Below are positions 21,754 through 32,560 of a DNA stretch of 64,000 nucleotides, in pieces. The first letter of the stretch is position 1, and each line of letters begins with the position of its first letter. This stretch comes from Muscardinus avellanarius (lineage: Eukaryota; Chordata; Mammalia; Rodentia; Gliridae): the NCBI GenBank assembly GCA_963383645.1, contig OY726572.1, positions 72,368,356 through 72,432,355 of the forward strand. Reading direction: 5' to 3'. The notes below the pieces were generated by a model, which ran no database searches, was not told the origin of the DNA, and was given only the letters and a program-made list of their open reading frames with translations. A program made the translations under genes and the position numbers.

Positions 21754-21870
21754 GACCTTCTGCTTTTAAATGATGTAAGTTTCTATATATGGTTTTCCAG
21801 ATGGGTGCAGAATGATTCTACTATTTATTGAAATCTTTATCTTTTCACTTTAGAACTGCGATACTATTAT

Positions 21871-21915
21871 AGATATTTTGAGATATAAATTTAAGATATT
21901 TTGAGATATAAATTA
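21871..21915. repeat. 23-bp tandem duplication
   Basis: The unit AGATATTTTGAGATATAAATTTA at 21871-21893 is repeated at 21894-21915 with the loss of one T. Confidence 0.9.
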
Positions 21916-21959
21916 GTTTTTATTTTACTTGTTTTGTATGCTTTATTTATTTATTTATT

Positions 21960-22170
21960 TTTTTTGGTGGTGGTACTGGTGGTGGGACCCAGGGGCTTTT
22001 CTACCTCCGGGCTATACTCCCAGACCTATTTTATACTTTATTTGGTAACAGGGTCTCACTAAGTTGCTGTGAGCCTCACTAAGTAGCTGAGGCTGGCTTC
22101 GAACCTGTGCGATCCTCTTGTCTCAGCCTCACAAAACAGGCGATTACAAGCTTGCACCACCATGGCCAGC
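21960..22170 (-). mobile_element. B1-dID-like SINE (intermediate subtype)
   Basis: T-rich (TTTA)n tail, GGTGGGACCCAGGGGCTTTTC, TTTGGTAACAGGGTCTCACT, TTGCTGTGAGCCTCACTAAG, head ending CACCATGGCCAGC. Possible imperfect TSD TTGTATGCTT/TTGTACGCTA on the two sides. Confidence 0.93.
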
Positions 22171-23187
22171 TTGTACGCTAATTTTCTTAAAGTTTATATT
22201 TACATAGCTGATAAGTTAGCCCATATATTTATCTTTTACTTCATCCTTTTTTACTCTTCTTACAGTAATGTTTTGCAGTTGTTTTTAATTTCTTCATTCA
22301 CATCATTGCCATAAAAAGTTTCTATTTATATTATTTATCACTAAATATATAATTATAATTTAACTCTTTAATTTTCTCTATTTAAGTGTGTCTGGTTGCT
22401 TCATTCACATCATTGCCATAAAAAGTTTCTAATTATATTATTTATCACTAAATATATAATTATAATTTAACTCTTTAATTTTCTCTATTTAAGTGTATCT
22501 GGTTGCTGTTCATAGTAAATAAATCTCATAATAATTTATATTTTATATTATTCTTATTGTTAAAATTTTACTCTAAAATTGTTTTGATAATAATGAATAC
22601 TAATTATTTCTAATAATAATTTTATTTTAGTGCCATCACTTACTTTATTTTTAAAAATGTATAACATACATAGGATTATTTATTATGAGAGTTACATATT
22701 TGAAAGTATTTGAAATGATTTATCTTACAATATTCTTAGCATTTTGTTGTTTTCTAAATATATATCTAGTAGGATGCTATATAGACATATTTATTTTTTA
22801 ATCCATTATGATGTTAAATATATACTTAATCTACTTTGACATTATAAATAAATTTTCCATATTGAAAATATTCAACTATATTTGTAAATGTATATATTTA
22901 ATTAAACTTAATTAAATATATTTATATTCTTAGCATCTTAGTATATTTTCTCTACAAAGTATCTCAGATTATCTGGCACAGTTAGGAAAACAATTTGGAT
23001 CTAATCTCTGGTACCTGTAATTTAACATTCTCTGAAAAATCACTGTTCCTTTCTACTCTTTGTTTTCTTAGTGGATGGTTCTATTGCAAACTGACATAAA
23101 CACACCCTCTTGGAAATGAGCCAGCTTGTCACAGGGTAAAAGGAGAGTTATCTTTGCAACTGCTTGCCACCTAGTGTTTTAGAATAT
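22171..23187. other. Very AT-rich DNA containing a tandem duplication
   Basis: Apart from the 107-bp duplication, nothing is recognised. From 22800 to 22930 it is extremely AT-rich. Confidence 0.5.
22292..22505. repeat. Tandem duplication, 2 x 107 bp, 105/107 identical
   Basis: Copy 1 is 22292-22398, copy 2 is 22399-22505, head to tail with no spacer. I see two differences (TTCTATTTATA versus TTCTAATTATA, and GTGTGTCTGG versus GTGTATCTGG). The unit is AT-rich and matches no element elsewhere in the window. Confidence 0.97.
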
Positions 23188-23990
23188 ACTTTTATTGGTG
23201 CCTTGTTAATTCACATCATACTGAAGTTCAATGTGAGAGAGACAGACAACCACACAGCACAGGGTAAGCTGCCCTGGCTGCCCTCCCCAACCCTCCCATT
23301 CCCTGTATATGATATTACCATATGCCTTGGTCATTTTGTATATGTAGTACCAATGACTATGTTTCCATCATTCACTTTCCTCACTCTCACTTTCTCCTAC
23401 CCCCATCTCCATCACTCCCCTGGTGTTTCTCCTTCTTTATCTGTGTCCTTCTTGAATCCCATTTTCTCTCTGACTCCCACATAAGAGACAAAATATAGGA
23501 CCCTTCACTTTCTGTAACTAGGGAATCTCACTTAGTAGAGTCTTACCTAGACCCACCCATTTTTTACGCAAATTACATAGTTCTCTTTTTTATTGCTGAG
23601 TGAGTCCCATTGTGTGTATATCCCATAAATTTGTAATCCATGCATCTATTTGTTGTTGATTAATATGGCTACTGTAACTTTTGCTGTTATAAATATGGAT
23701 ATGCACATAACCCTGTAATATTCTGATTTAAATCCCTTTGGAAAGACACTTAGGTGTGGTGTAGCTGGGTCATATAGTAATTCTATTCTCAGTTTTCTGA
23801 GGAACTTTCACACTTATCTTTATAGCAGCTGCGCTAATTCACAATCTCATCAATACTGTATAAGAGTTCATTTTTCCCCACATCCTCACCAGGGTTAATC
23901 CCAAAATATATTCTAATTTTATCAGAATGGTCAAAATTTTGTTTTTAAGGTAACATTAATCTTGTATATTTTTATAGATATATTATTTTT
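23188..23990 (-). mobile_element. L1 3' end, antisense: 3' UTR and ORF2 C-terminus
   Basis: Opens TTTTATTGGTGCCTTGTTAATT (antisense of the L1 terminus), then UTR text, then antisense ORF2 features: TTTTTTATTGCTGAGTGAG, TAATCCATGCATCTATTTG, GCTGGGTCATATAGTAATTC, CACATCCTCACCAGG. It contains no intact frame. Older than the sense L1 copies of the window by eye. Confidence 0.88.
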
Positions 23991-24129
23991 CATTCAAACT
24001 AGTCTTGATGGTAGCAAATTGCATAATGCTATGACTTTTTTTTCATATTTCCAGTGATGGCACATGGGCAGTGAAATTGGCTCAATTCGTATACTTTTCG
24101 AGGAATTGTAAATTTATACACACTGCTTT

Positions 24130-24560
24130 TTAAAATCAGTTCACTGATAAGTACCTGAAGCCATAAATATATTCATATTATTTGAAAGAGTAATACCATT
24201 CCTGGGAAATGATCCCAAAGTAATAAACCAATGTGAATAAAAAGACTTAGTAGTGGAGATATTCATTTGCCCATTACACATAGAGTAAGAAGTCAGAAAC
24301 AATATAAAAATGTCACTGACAGCCACAAACTTGCGTCATGTTTGTATATTATCTAAATGGGATATTACTTACAAATGGAGACTGAGGAAACTGTAGGGAG
24401 ATGATGTGATCTGGGAAGGGAAGCCAGGAAAAACGTCCCCATGCCAGGAAGTGCCCTCACCATTATATGGAAAATAGACATTTTTATTATAAGAAAGTGC
24501 TTATTCTTTAGATGTGTACCTCAGCTATTGTGTTTTAAATCACAGCAATAAAAATTGTTC
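24130..24560 (+). mobile_element. Possible ancient L1 (L1M-type) 3' fragment
   Basis: GTAATACCATTCCTGGGAAAT, GATCCCAAAGTAATAAA and the following text resemble the 'aattctactcctaggaat...cctaaagaaata' segment of old mammalian L1 ORF2. Divergence is high and I am not sure. Confidence 0.4.
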
Positions 24561-24929
24561 ACTACAATCTCTTTTAGACTTTGTAGGACAGGTAGCTTTG
24601 AGTAGGTATCTAACAGAACATAGTCATGTGTCTTATAACTATTTTAGACAATGAACTGTATAGATGAAGGTGTCCACAGAAGAATTTAATGGAGCTGAAA
24701 TGCCTGTCACCTTGGTATAGTGCAGTGAGCATCATGCCATATAACGATACATTACTCTCATCTATTTGTGGTGATGCTGGTGTAAACAAACCCACTTCAG
24801 CATTAATTTTACAAAAGTACATCACATGATTGTATATAGTACAAAGTACATGATAATGAATGACCATGTTACTTTCTTATGGCATGCTATCCTATAACTC
24901 GTATTATTATTTCATTGATTTAAGTTCAA

Positions 24930-25063
24930 AGGGGCACTCTACCACTGAGTTGCACCCCTAGGTCTTTTGATTTTTTTAAGCAGGGTCTTGTTATTTTACC
25001 TGCAATCCTCCTGTCTTAACTTCCCAAGTACTGGGATTACAGGTATGTGCCACCATATCTGAC
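24930..25063 (-). mobile_element. B1-dID-like SINE, degraded, internally deleted
   Basis: GGGGCACTCTACCACTGAG, TTGCACCCCTAGGTC, AGCAGGGTCTTG, then CTGCAATCCTCCTGTCTTAAC and TGGGATTACAGGTATGTGCC. The 'gaggctggcct' block is missing. Confidence 0.85.
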
Positions 25064-25739
25064 ATATCATTATTATATCATTATTTTAGTCCTTTGATAT
25101 ATATTTTTTATTTTACTCCTTTAATATATATTTTACTCCTTTGATATATACATATATTTGATATATATTTGTTATATATGTATAAAAATATACACACATA
25201 TACATAGATATACATACACATATATCTATATATGTATGTATGTCTATATGAAGCGGTAATATATCTGTGTTCTGCTGTGTTCTGCTGGTGGCAGCCATAT
25301 ACATCTCATGCTTGCTATGTGTCTGGATTGTATCATGAGGACACATTGGATGACTGATCTATGCCATCTAGGTTTATGTTAAGTACACTCTGATGTTCAC
25401 ACCATAATGAACACTCTCCACATGTTTTTTAGAATGTACCCTGTTGTCCAGCAACACATAACTGTATAAAAAGGGAGCTATCTTTGGACTTGCTAAACTC
25501 TACAAAGCAAGGAAGTCACCTTTGGACTTTCAATGTCACATTTAAAGATGGAGGAATATGGACATCAGAGAAATGGCTATTACCAGGATGTTCTGGTCAG
25601 AAGTCCTGCCATAAAAATCTAAAAGACTGACCATGCAACCGAGAGGAAAGCAGCTTTATTTTCTTATGTTTTCAATTATAGTTCATGTGAGGCTGACATC
25701 TCAGGTTCTATGTGGGACCATGGATCTCAGGACCTGGTG
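25064..25739. other. TA/CA-rich stretch, then unassigned DNA
   Basis: 25080-25245 is low-complexity, with repeated TTTTACTCCTTT-A/G-ATATATA units and ATACATA/TATGTATG alternation. 25250-25740 has nothing recognised. Confidence 0.45.
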
Positions 25740-25838
25740 GAAAGACAGAAAGAGAGAAAAAGAAAAAAAGAGAGGAGAGAGAGGGAGAAGAGAAGAGAGA
25801 AGAGAAGAGAAGAGAAGAGAAGAGAAGAGAAGAGAAGA
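25740..25838. repeat. Polypurine (GAAGA)n tract
   Basis: Mixed AAAGA/GAGA units, then about ten GAAGA units. Open frames of 70-116 codons on both strands here are repeat translation (Lys/Arg/Glu or Ser/Leu/Phe runs). Confidence 0.95.
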
Positions 25839-26140
25839 AACATGGCTTGTGCCCACATCTTGGAAGTTGGAAGCCAGAGAGTGCAAACATGCAAGAAGAA
25901 ACCATTTCCATTTTTCCCAAGGCTGCATCCCCAAGGGCCCACCTTTAGCCATGATCTACTGGCCTGGATCACCACCAAAATAAATCTATTACAATGGATT
26001 TGGATTTCTCCACTGCTGGGATTACAATCCTCATGACTCAATTACATGAGCCCCAAACATTAATAAATGAATGCTTTAGGTAATATTTTATATCTAACTA
26101 ACACAGGACATTCATAGGAAGCATCAATAGGACCTGATAA
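25839..26140. other. Unassigned DNA, possibly an old interspersed repeat
   Basis: CACATCTTGGAAGTTGGAAGC, then GCCATGATCTACTGGCC, loosely recall old LTR-type repeats, but I cannot place them. Confidence 0.35.
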
Positions 26141-26153
26141 AAAGAAACTGCCT

Positions 26154-26343
26154 TGAGCTGGGCGACATGGCATACCCTTGTAATCCCCGCGCTTGGGAGG
26201 CGGGGACAGGAGGATCATGTAGGTTTGAAGCCAGCTGCCCTGCCCTGGCTTAGGAGACCCTGTTTCCAAATAAAAGAAGTATAAAAATGGGTCTGGGAGT
26301 GTACCCTGGAAGTAGAAGGGTTTCCAGAAACCCCAGTACCACA
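26154..26343 (+). mobile_element. B1-dID-like SINE (young subtype) with TSD and microsatellite tail
   Basis: GCTGGGCGACATGGCATACC through CCAGTACCACAAAAAAG. The 13-bp repeat AAAGAAACTGCCT lies at 26141-26153 and again at 26446-26458, beyond the GAAA/GGAA tract, so the whole tract belongs to the inserted element's tail. Confidence 0.96.
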
Positions 26344-26346
26344 AAA

Positions 26347-26386
<40 letters not shown>

Positions 26387-26445
26387 AGGAAGGAAGGAAG
26401 GAAGGAAGGAAGGAAGGAAGGAAAGAAAGAAAGAAAGAAAGAAAG
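26344..26445. repeat. (GAAA)n(GGAA)n(GAAA)n microsatellite in a SINE tail
   Basis: About ten AAAG units, eight AAGG units, then AAAG again. It lies inside the SINE's target-site duplication. Confidence 0.96.
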
Positions 26446-26458
26446 AAAGAAACTGCCT

Positions 26459-28708
26459 CAGTAGAATCTAAGATATACCCTGCAGGACTTATTTATAGGA
26501 AATTGTGGGTCTGAGTTAAAAATATATTATCCAGCATTAATAAAATATGAACTAATGTTATAATAAACATTACAAGCTTGAGAATCATACATTTTAGAGT
26601 TTCACTAATATATTCAAGATCAAGAGAAATAGTAAAAGGCAAAATAGTATTTGAATCCATATTCAAAAGAGATTATAAATCCATGTTTGGTATAATGTTC
26701 CCATAGGTGCTACTCTATAGGATACAAAATAGAGTTTTATATTTGTAGAGAAGGTTACAGATTGCTATTTACACACCTCACTGAAGTTTCTCCAAACAAG
26801 CTGGCCAATTCTTTTGCTCCTTGATGCCCAAGAGTAGCTTTGGTGTGAAGATAAAGAAAGCTAACAGGTCTTGAGCTTTCATTTAAATATTTACATCCCA
26901 TTTCAGAGTGAGGAGAAAGTGTACTAGGGGTAAGATATTAATTTTTCTGATTTTCTTACTACTAATAGATATTCAAAAATTTATGTTAAGGGTGAATATA
27001 TGTGTCATTAACTTAAAATTTGTGTCTTTATGAGCAGAATATTTTGTCTCTATGAACAGTAAAGATTATACCTTATGTTATAATCAGGTTCTTTTTTCAT
27101 AAACTTAAGAATTACTTTTATATTTCATTTGCTATCTTGGGCAAATTGTATGCAATTTTATGATTTTTTTGCCCTTATGTCTAGAAGATTACACAATTTC
27201 CTTGCAAAATGCAGATAAAAATTGTTTTGTCTAGCAAACTCATTTTTCCTAATTATATAAAGATTTTTGTTTAGTCATGTGACTTTTTACCTTTCCATGC
27301 ATATTTCCATCAAATATTTTTAAAATAATACTTAATTCGTCAGTATGTTCAGAGAAATAGTGTGTTTATGTGTGTGTGTGTGTGTGTAGAAGCAAGGAGA
27401 GAGAGATAGGCAAGTAGTGATTACAGTCATTCATATTAAGTGAAAATATTTTTAGTATATTCAAATCATGTTAAATGTATTGGGATCCAAGTAAAACTTA
27501 GGAAATAATATAAGCTTTATAATGCAAAATTATTATTTACATATGTTGTCATGACCTAAAGACTTTTAAAATCAAAGCTACTAAGACATTTATATTTTGT
27601 TTTATTTTTAAAAAATCACTCATCTCAATATAGTATCCAAATAATAATGGTATTTACAGTTCCTATTTATTCTCTGAATTATAACACATGCTGCAATTTT
27701 CACCTTTTGTTTTCTAGAAAGATGGTGTTGTCTGCTTAAATGCACTTTAAACTCAAGTATTTAGTAAGTCCTATGCCATATACTTTATTTTTATCAGTTA
27801 TTCTGCACACACATAGAGTAGGTGTTAAATGAATAGTTACTCATTGTAAAAGTGAAGTATACAATTAACCAGAAACTGGCTTTTCCAGCCATGTTGAAGA
27901 TTTAGTATTTTATTATATGTAATACTATCTTATCCTTGAGTTGGTTATAATTTCTACCTGTGTTGAAAGTATATTCTTATTATCATGACTTTTTATAAGA
28001 CCATTACAATAAAACATATTATTTGAATATGCTAGGGAAATGTAAGATGGGCTATACGTTACCGTTAATTCAGCATTGTTTAATGAAAGGTTATAACCAG
28101 GTAGCTTATCTATTATTATGCATTATCTAGTACTGTGAACATTTCATCAGAAAAAAATATTATTTGCATAATAATGACAATGGGCATTAAATCAGTGTTT
28201 TTTTTTTTTTTTTTACATTTGCTTGCTTTTTTTAAAGACTTCTAGCTCAGGCTCCATCCATAAATACCTATTTCATGGTAATTCATAGAAAATATTTACA
28301 CATTTAAGTTCCTCTCAATAATACTATAACATCTTCTCAGTTCTCCTTTAAATCATCAGGTTGGAATCATCTTTAAAATATTTACCACTGACAACAATTT
28401 TCAAGGCCTCTGAAAACAAGAAAATGTAAAAGTATTCTGGAAAACTATTTTAAAATCATGATGCTGTTCATAATTATATCAGTATTACACAGAGAGCTCT
28501 TTATAAATATATCATAAGAGAGGTGTAGTATTATTTTCTGTGTTCAGATCAAGTGTTCCAAACACAATTTGTTTAATATTTATTCTTATTCTACCGACCA
28601 GTAACACTACTTACTATAATAATTGGTGCAAGAGACGTGAGAATTAGCATGAATTCTCTACAGGTTTCTCCCTTTTTTCCCCATCATCTAAAGAGATGTG
28701 CTGATAGA
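26459..28708. other. AT-rich DNA nearly free of recognisable repeats
   Basis: Over 2 kb with no L1 or SINE text, only a (TG)n at 27365-27388 and a T-run at 28198-28213. There is no coding frame. It is the longest repeat-poor stretch here and a candidate for old single-copy or non-coding conserved sequence. Confidence 0.5.
27365..27388. repeat. Short (TG)n
   Basis: About 11 TG units with one interruption. Confidence 0.85.
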
Positions 28709-28777
28709 CTTTTAATGGTGATCTCTTCCAGATTATGTACACAAAATACATAATCTGGAAGAGATCACTATTAAAAG
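28709..28777. repeat. Near-perfect inverted repeat, 31-bp arms, 7-bp loop
   Basis: Left arm 28709-28739 and right arm 28747-28777 are reverse complements except for one base (TTAATGGTG against CACTATTAA). The loop is CACAAAA. A (GT)8 follows the right arm. No TA or other target duplication borders it, and I do not recognise it as a MITE. Confidence 0.96.
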
Positions 28778-29012
28778 TGTGTGTGTGTGTTAACACATAA
28801 TGCATTTGTATTACATATATTCAATGTAAATTCAAGATAATAAATAAGTCCTTACTTAATTTGAGTGATGCAAATCAGTTGAGTATTATAAACCATCTGA
28901 AAAAGAATTCAAATCCAAGTTTGATCCTAAAGTTTATACTTTATTTTTACATGTAGTCATATAGTGATATCTGTAAGATTGTATGTAAAAAAATTCCAGG
29001 AATATTTTATAT
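28778..29012. other. (GT)8 then AT-rich DNA
   Basis: GTGTGTGTGTGTGT at 28775-28790, then nothing assigned. Confidence 0.5.
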
Positions 29013-29028
29013 GTGACAGGTTATTTTA

Positions 29029-29243
29029 TTTATTTATTTTTTATTTTTTGGTGGTACTGGGGTTCCTGGAAGCCCTTCTATCTCCGAGCTACACTCCCAG
29101 ACCTATTTTTACTTTTTTTTTTTTTTTTTCAAAACAGGGTCTCCTAAACCAGCGTGCACGGCTGGCTTAGAACCTGCGCAATCCTCCTGTCTCTGCCTAC
29201 CAAGCTCGGGGATTACAAGCGTGCGCCACCACGCCCGGCTAAG
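29029..29243 (-). mobile_element. B1-dID-like SINE (young subtype) with 16-bp TSD
   Basis: (TTTA)n tail, GGTACTGGGGTTCCTGGAAGC, an 18-bp T-run at 29111-29129 where other copies have TTTTTATTTGG, CCTAAACCAGCGTGCACGG, head ending CACCACGCCCGGCTAA. GTGACAGGTTATTTTA flanks at 29013-29028 and 29244-29259. Confidence 0.97.
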
Positions 29244-29272
29244 GTGACAGGTTATTTTAAAAAGTGGCTTTT

Positions 29273-29462
29273 GGTGCCAGGTGTGGTGTCGCACGCTCAT
29301 AATCCCCGGGCTTGGGAGGCAGAGACAGGAGGATCACGCAGCCTCCTCGCTGTCTTAAAAGACCCTGTTTCCAAATAAAAAGTATAAAAGTAAGTCTGGG
29401 AGTGTAGCCCGGAAGTAGAAGGGTTTCAAGAAGTACCAGTACCACAAAAAAAAAAAAAAATA
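29273..29462 (+). mobile_element. B1-dID-like SINE (young subtype) with TSD, head to head with the previous one
   Basis: GTGCCAGGTGTGGTGTCGCAC through CCAGTACCAC and a 15-bp A-tail. AGTGGCTTTT occurs at 29263-29272 and 29465-29474. It lacks the usual TTCGAAGCC box-B text (here GCAGCCTCCTCGCTG), an internal deletion. Confidence 0.95.
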
Positions 29463-29474
29463 CCAGTGGCTTTT

Positions 29475-30289
29475 CATGATTATATTTGACACTCATCTAA
29501 GGATGCCTAAGTTTAGTGACTCTAAAAAAATTATAACAAATCAAAGAAGAAAGTTTTAAAAGTATTAATAATTTGTAATTGCTACAAAACTTGACTCTTG
29601 GGAATTGTTTTGATCTGTGTGCTATATTTATCATTTCACGAAGAAAGGAAAAGCAATTCTGTGAACATAAGAAAATGATCATTTAATTTGGGTATACTAC
29701 AAAGATATTAATGAGTTTGTAGATTGAAATAAATTTATGTCTGGAAGGCTCATTAAAAGTAATTTGTTATTTTTTTCTTCCTAATGAATTGTTTTAATAG
29801 CAATAATTATATATCCTACAGTGCTGTGGTAAAAGTCATTCATTTAAAAAAATAATTTAGGAGAAAGCAATAGATCAAAATGTTAATTTTGATGTAATGT
29901 GTTTTGTAACATGTTGATGCTCATACACATGAACATAAAAATCTCACATGGCATTTTGTAAAGCAAAGAGTAAAAATATTTGATTAGAATATATTTTCTA
30001 CCTACAGGCTTAGTCTTCAAAATTTCTAATGTAATCATGAAGAAACACAGAATAAGTAAAAAATATCTTCCAGCAAAATAACCTAGGTTCCATCCACAAA
30101 TTAAATATTTTAAAAATTATACCCAGATATAAAATAGACAAAACCAGCTTGAAGAATTAGCCAATCATTAATGTCTGAGGCAGAACTGAACACCTAAGAT
30201 TTTAAAAGTGACTATAGCTGTGGACTTTTGTGTCACACCTGATGAGAACGCTACATTACACAATTGCTGAAGAAACATCTTTCTTATAA
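29475..30289. other. AT-rich intergenic DNA, nothing recognised
   Basis: No repeat or coding feature assigned. Confidence 0.4.
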
Positions 30290-30452
30290 AAAAGAAAAGA
30301 AGAAAGAAGGAAATTAAGAAAGGAAGGAAGGAAAGATAGAGAAAGAAAGAAGATAAAGACAGAAGGAAGGAAGGAAGGAAAGGAAGGAAGGAAGGAAAGA
30401 AGGAAGGAAGGAAGGAAGGAAAAGGAAAAGGAAAGAAGAGAAAAAAAAAAAG
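30290..30452. repeat. Imperfect polypurine (GGAA)n/(GAAA)n tract
   Basis: Over 150 bp of almost pure A/G on the plus strand, followed within a few bases by a SINE. The antisense open frames (Ser/Phe/Leu runs) are artefacts of the repeat. Confidence 0.95.
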
Positions 30453-30465
30453 CAAGACAGCCAGA

Positions 30466-30655
30466 CCTGCGTGTTGACATACACTTGTAATACCAGCATC
30501 AGAAGGCAGAGACAGGAGAATTGTGGTTCAAAGACAGCCTCAGATACTTGGTGAGGCACTCTGAAATTCAGTGAGATCCTGTTTCAAAATAAAGAATTTA
30601 AAAAATAGCTTGAAAGTAGAATATCCCTGAGTTCTATTCCCAGTATCATAAAAAA
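30466..30655 (+). mobile_element. B1-dID-like SINE (older subtype), diverged
   Basis: AGACCTGCGTGTTGACATAC, TTGTAATACCAGCATC, GTGGTTCAAAGACAGCC, TCCTGTTTCAAAATAAAG, CCCAGTATCATAAAAAATGG. A GA tract follows in its tail region. Confidence 0.9.
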
Positions 30656-30673
30656 TGGAAGAAAAGAAAGAAT

Positions 30674-30675
<2 letters not shown>

Positions 30676-30726
<51 letters not shown>
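30676..30726. repeat. (GA)n microsatellite downstream of a SINE tail
   Basis: About 25 uninterrupted AG units, then GGAAGGAGGGAAGG. Confidence 0.95.
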
Positions 30727-30729
<3 letters not shown>

Positions 30730-32138
30730 GGAGGGAAGGAAATCTGTGACTTAAAGATGTAAATTTCATTAAAATACTTGACTCTTAAATTTCCTTGCAT
30801 GTGGGTGTAGGGCACAATAGGAGCATTTCCTTAAGTTTATGGTAATGTGGACAACCGAGTTTTGCATTCTACATGGTATGGCTTTGTTCTGGCTACTTTC
30901 AACAGCTCTGTCATTTGAGAAAAGGATAATTTACAGCAGAGGAAAGGTTTCTTCCTTGGCTCCATCAGTCAGTAGTGACTCCCCTGCTTCCCAGCAGCCA
31001 CCAGCTTCATGTGAAGGCAAGATGACACTCTAGATGGCAAAGAGGAAGACAACTCTTCCTTGACATCATGAGGTCAAATGGAGTGCCTTCTAAATTTGTT
31101 AGTTCTGTCTCTAAATGTCTTAATGGCAGTGATTCATATACCTATGGTGTAATGCAAATTGTTTGATGGTTTTATATATTTGATCTCATAACAGGTATTT
31201 GACATGTGAAAGCATTTCATAGCCTCTTCATTTGATTCTCTAGAAAGTTTTCTGAATGTATGTCTAAAATGTGCACTGGTGATTTGGGTCTATATCTATT
31301 ATCTCATCTGAATTTTTAAACTCTAATCTGAAGCTTAATTATTTACCTTCATAATTTTAATTTTCATTCTCAAGATAATATGTGACATCAACATATACCC
31401 CTTTGTTTTTCTACATCTTCATTCCCCAAATATTAATTGCCCAGTATGTGATAAGAACAAAACACAAGTGAAAGAGGAAATGTTGTTTTTAATGCTTTTG
31501 TTGTACATTGTAATATTAAGTAAAATAAGCACTTGACTCTTAGGTTAACAATGGGAAAAAATGCCAAGTTTCCTGAATAAATTTTTGATTATTAAGAAAT
31601 CTGAGATGGATTTTTGCCATTCAGCATTTTGAGATGGATAATTTTGTGTCTTTTAATTTTGCTGATTATGTATTTTTTTAATTCTTCAAAGATCGGATGT
31701 GTCCCTTCACTTTCTATACCTGACACTTAACCCTATGACAGAAAATGTCCAGGGTTCCATACTTGTTTTCTACTTGCGTATAACCTCAAAATAATGCCTT
31801 GCTCTTAGAGAGAATTGTGACCCATGTTGATATTCTGATATTGGCACAACTCTTCTCTAGGGACATCTTTACTATTGAATTGGCTGAGCTCGCCCAATAC
31901 TATCAGCATTGTTGACTCTTAGCGTGGTAATGAGAGAACTGAATACTTAGTTAGATGAATTGACCAACCTACATCGTGTAGCTTGACTCTGATCATGTCA
32001 CAGTTCAGCAGATTTCTCCAAATTATACAGATTTGCTTTCATTTTTCCATAAAGCAAGAAAAGAAAAGAAACACTGAATATCTTTGCAGGGCAGTTTAGC
32101 TTACTAAAATTATACACTTCTTTTCCATTTCTTTCTAT
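30727..32138. other. Intergenic DNA, nothing assigned
   Basis: Mixed composition. A short frame at 30839-31033 has no recognisable homology and no splice or initiation context I would trust. Confidence 0.45.
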
Positions 32139-32335
32139 TTTTTTTTTTTTTGGTGGTACTGGGGTTCCTGGAAGCCCTTCTATCTCCGGGCTACACCCCC
32201 AGACCTATTTTTACATTTTTATTTGGAAACAGGGTCTCCTAAACCAGCGCGCGTGGCTGGCTTCAAACCTGCGCGATCCTCCTTGTCTCTGCCTCCCAAG
32301 CGCGGGGATTACAAGCGTGCGCCACCACGCCCGGC
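32139..32335 (-). mobile_element. B1-dID-like SINE, youngest-looking (CpG-rich) copy
   Basis: Retains most CpGs: CTCCGGGCTACACCC, CAGCGCGCGTGGCTGGC, CCTGCGCGATCC, CAAGCGCGGGGATTACAAGC, GTGCGCCACCACGCCCGGC. The flanks CATTTCTTTCT and CTTCTTTCTTTCT are a probable but ambiguous TSD. Confidence 0.96.
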
Positions 32336-32494
32336 TTCTTTCTTTCTGTTATACCATCTAACACCCTATGAACAGTGTCAATGTATGAAAACAAATGATT
32401 TATTGAAATTGGAAATGTTGATATTAGAAGAACCAAGAACAGAAACCACTGGGGAATGCTTTAAACTGATGCAGAAAGCAAGGTGAAGTAAAGC

Positions 32495-32519
32495 CACATC
32501 AGTCTTTAAAGTCATTTGG

Positions 32520-32560
<41 letters not shown>

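Noticed and set aside
25633..26041. Several 70-116-codon frames on both strands
   Set aside because: All run through the same (GAAGA)n tract, which is open in every frame; Lys/Arg/Glu or Ser/Leu/Phe runs, not a protein.
30168..30559. Phe/Leu/Ser-rich 'membrane protein' frames
   Set aside because: Antisense translation of a polypurine tract gives false hydrophobic segments.
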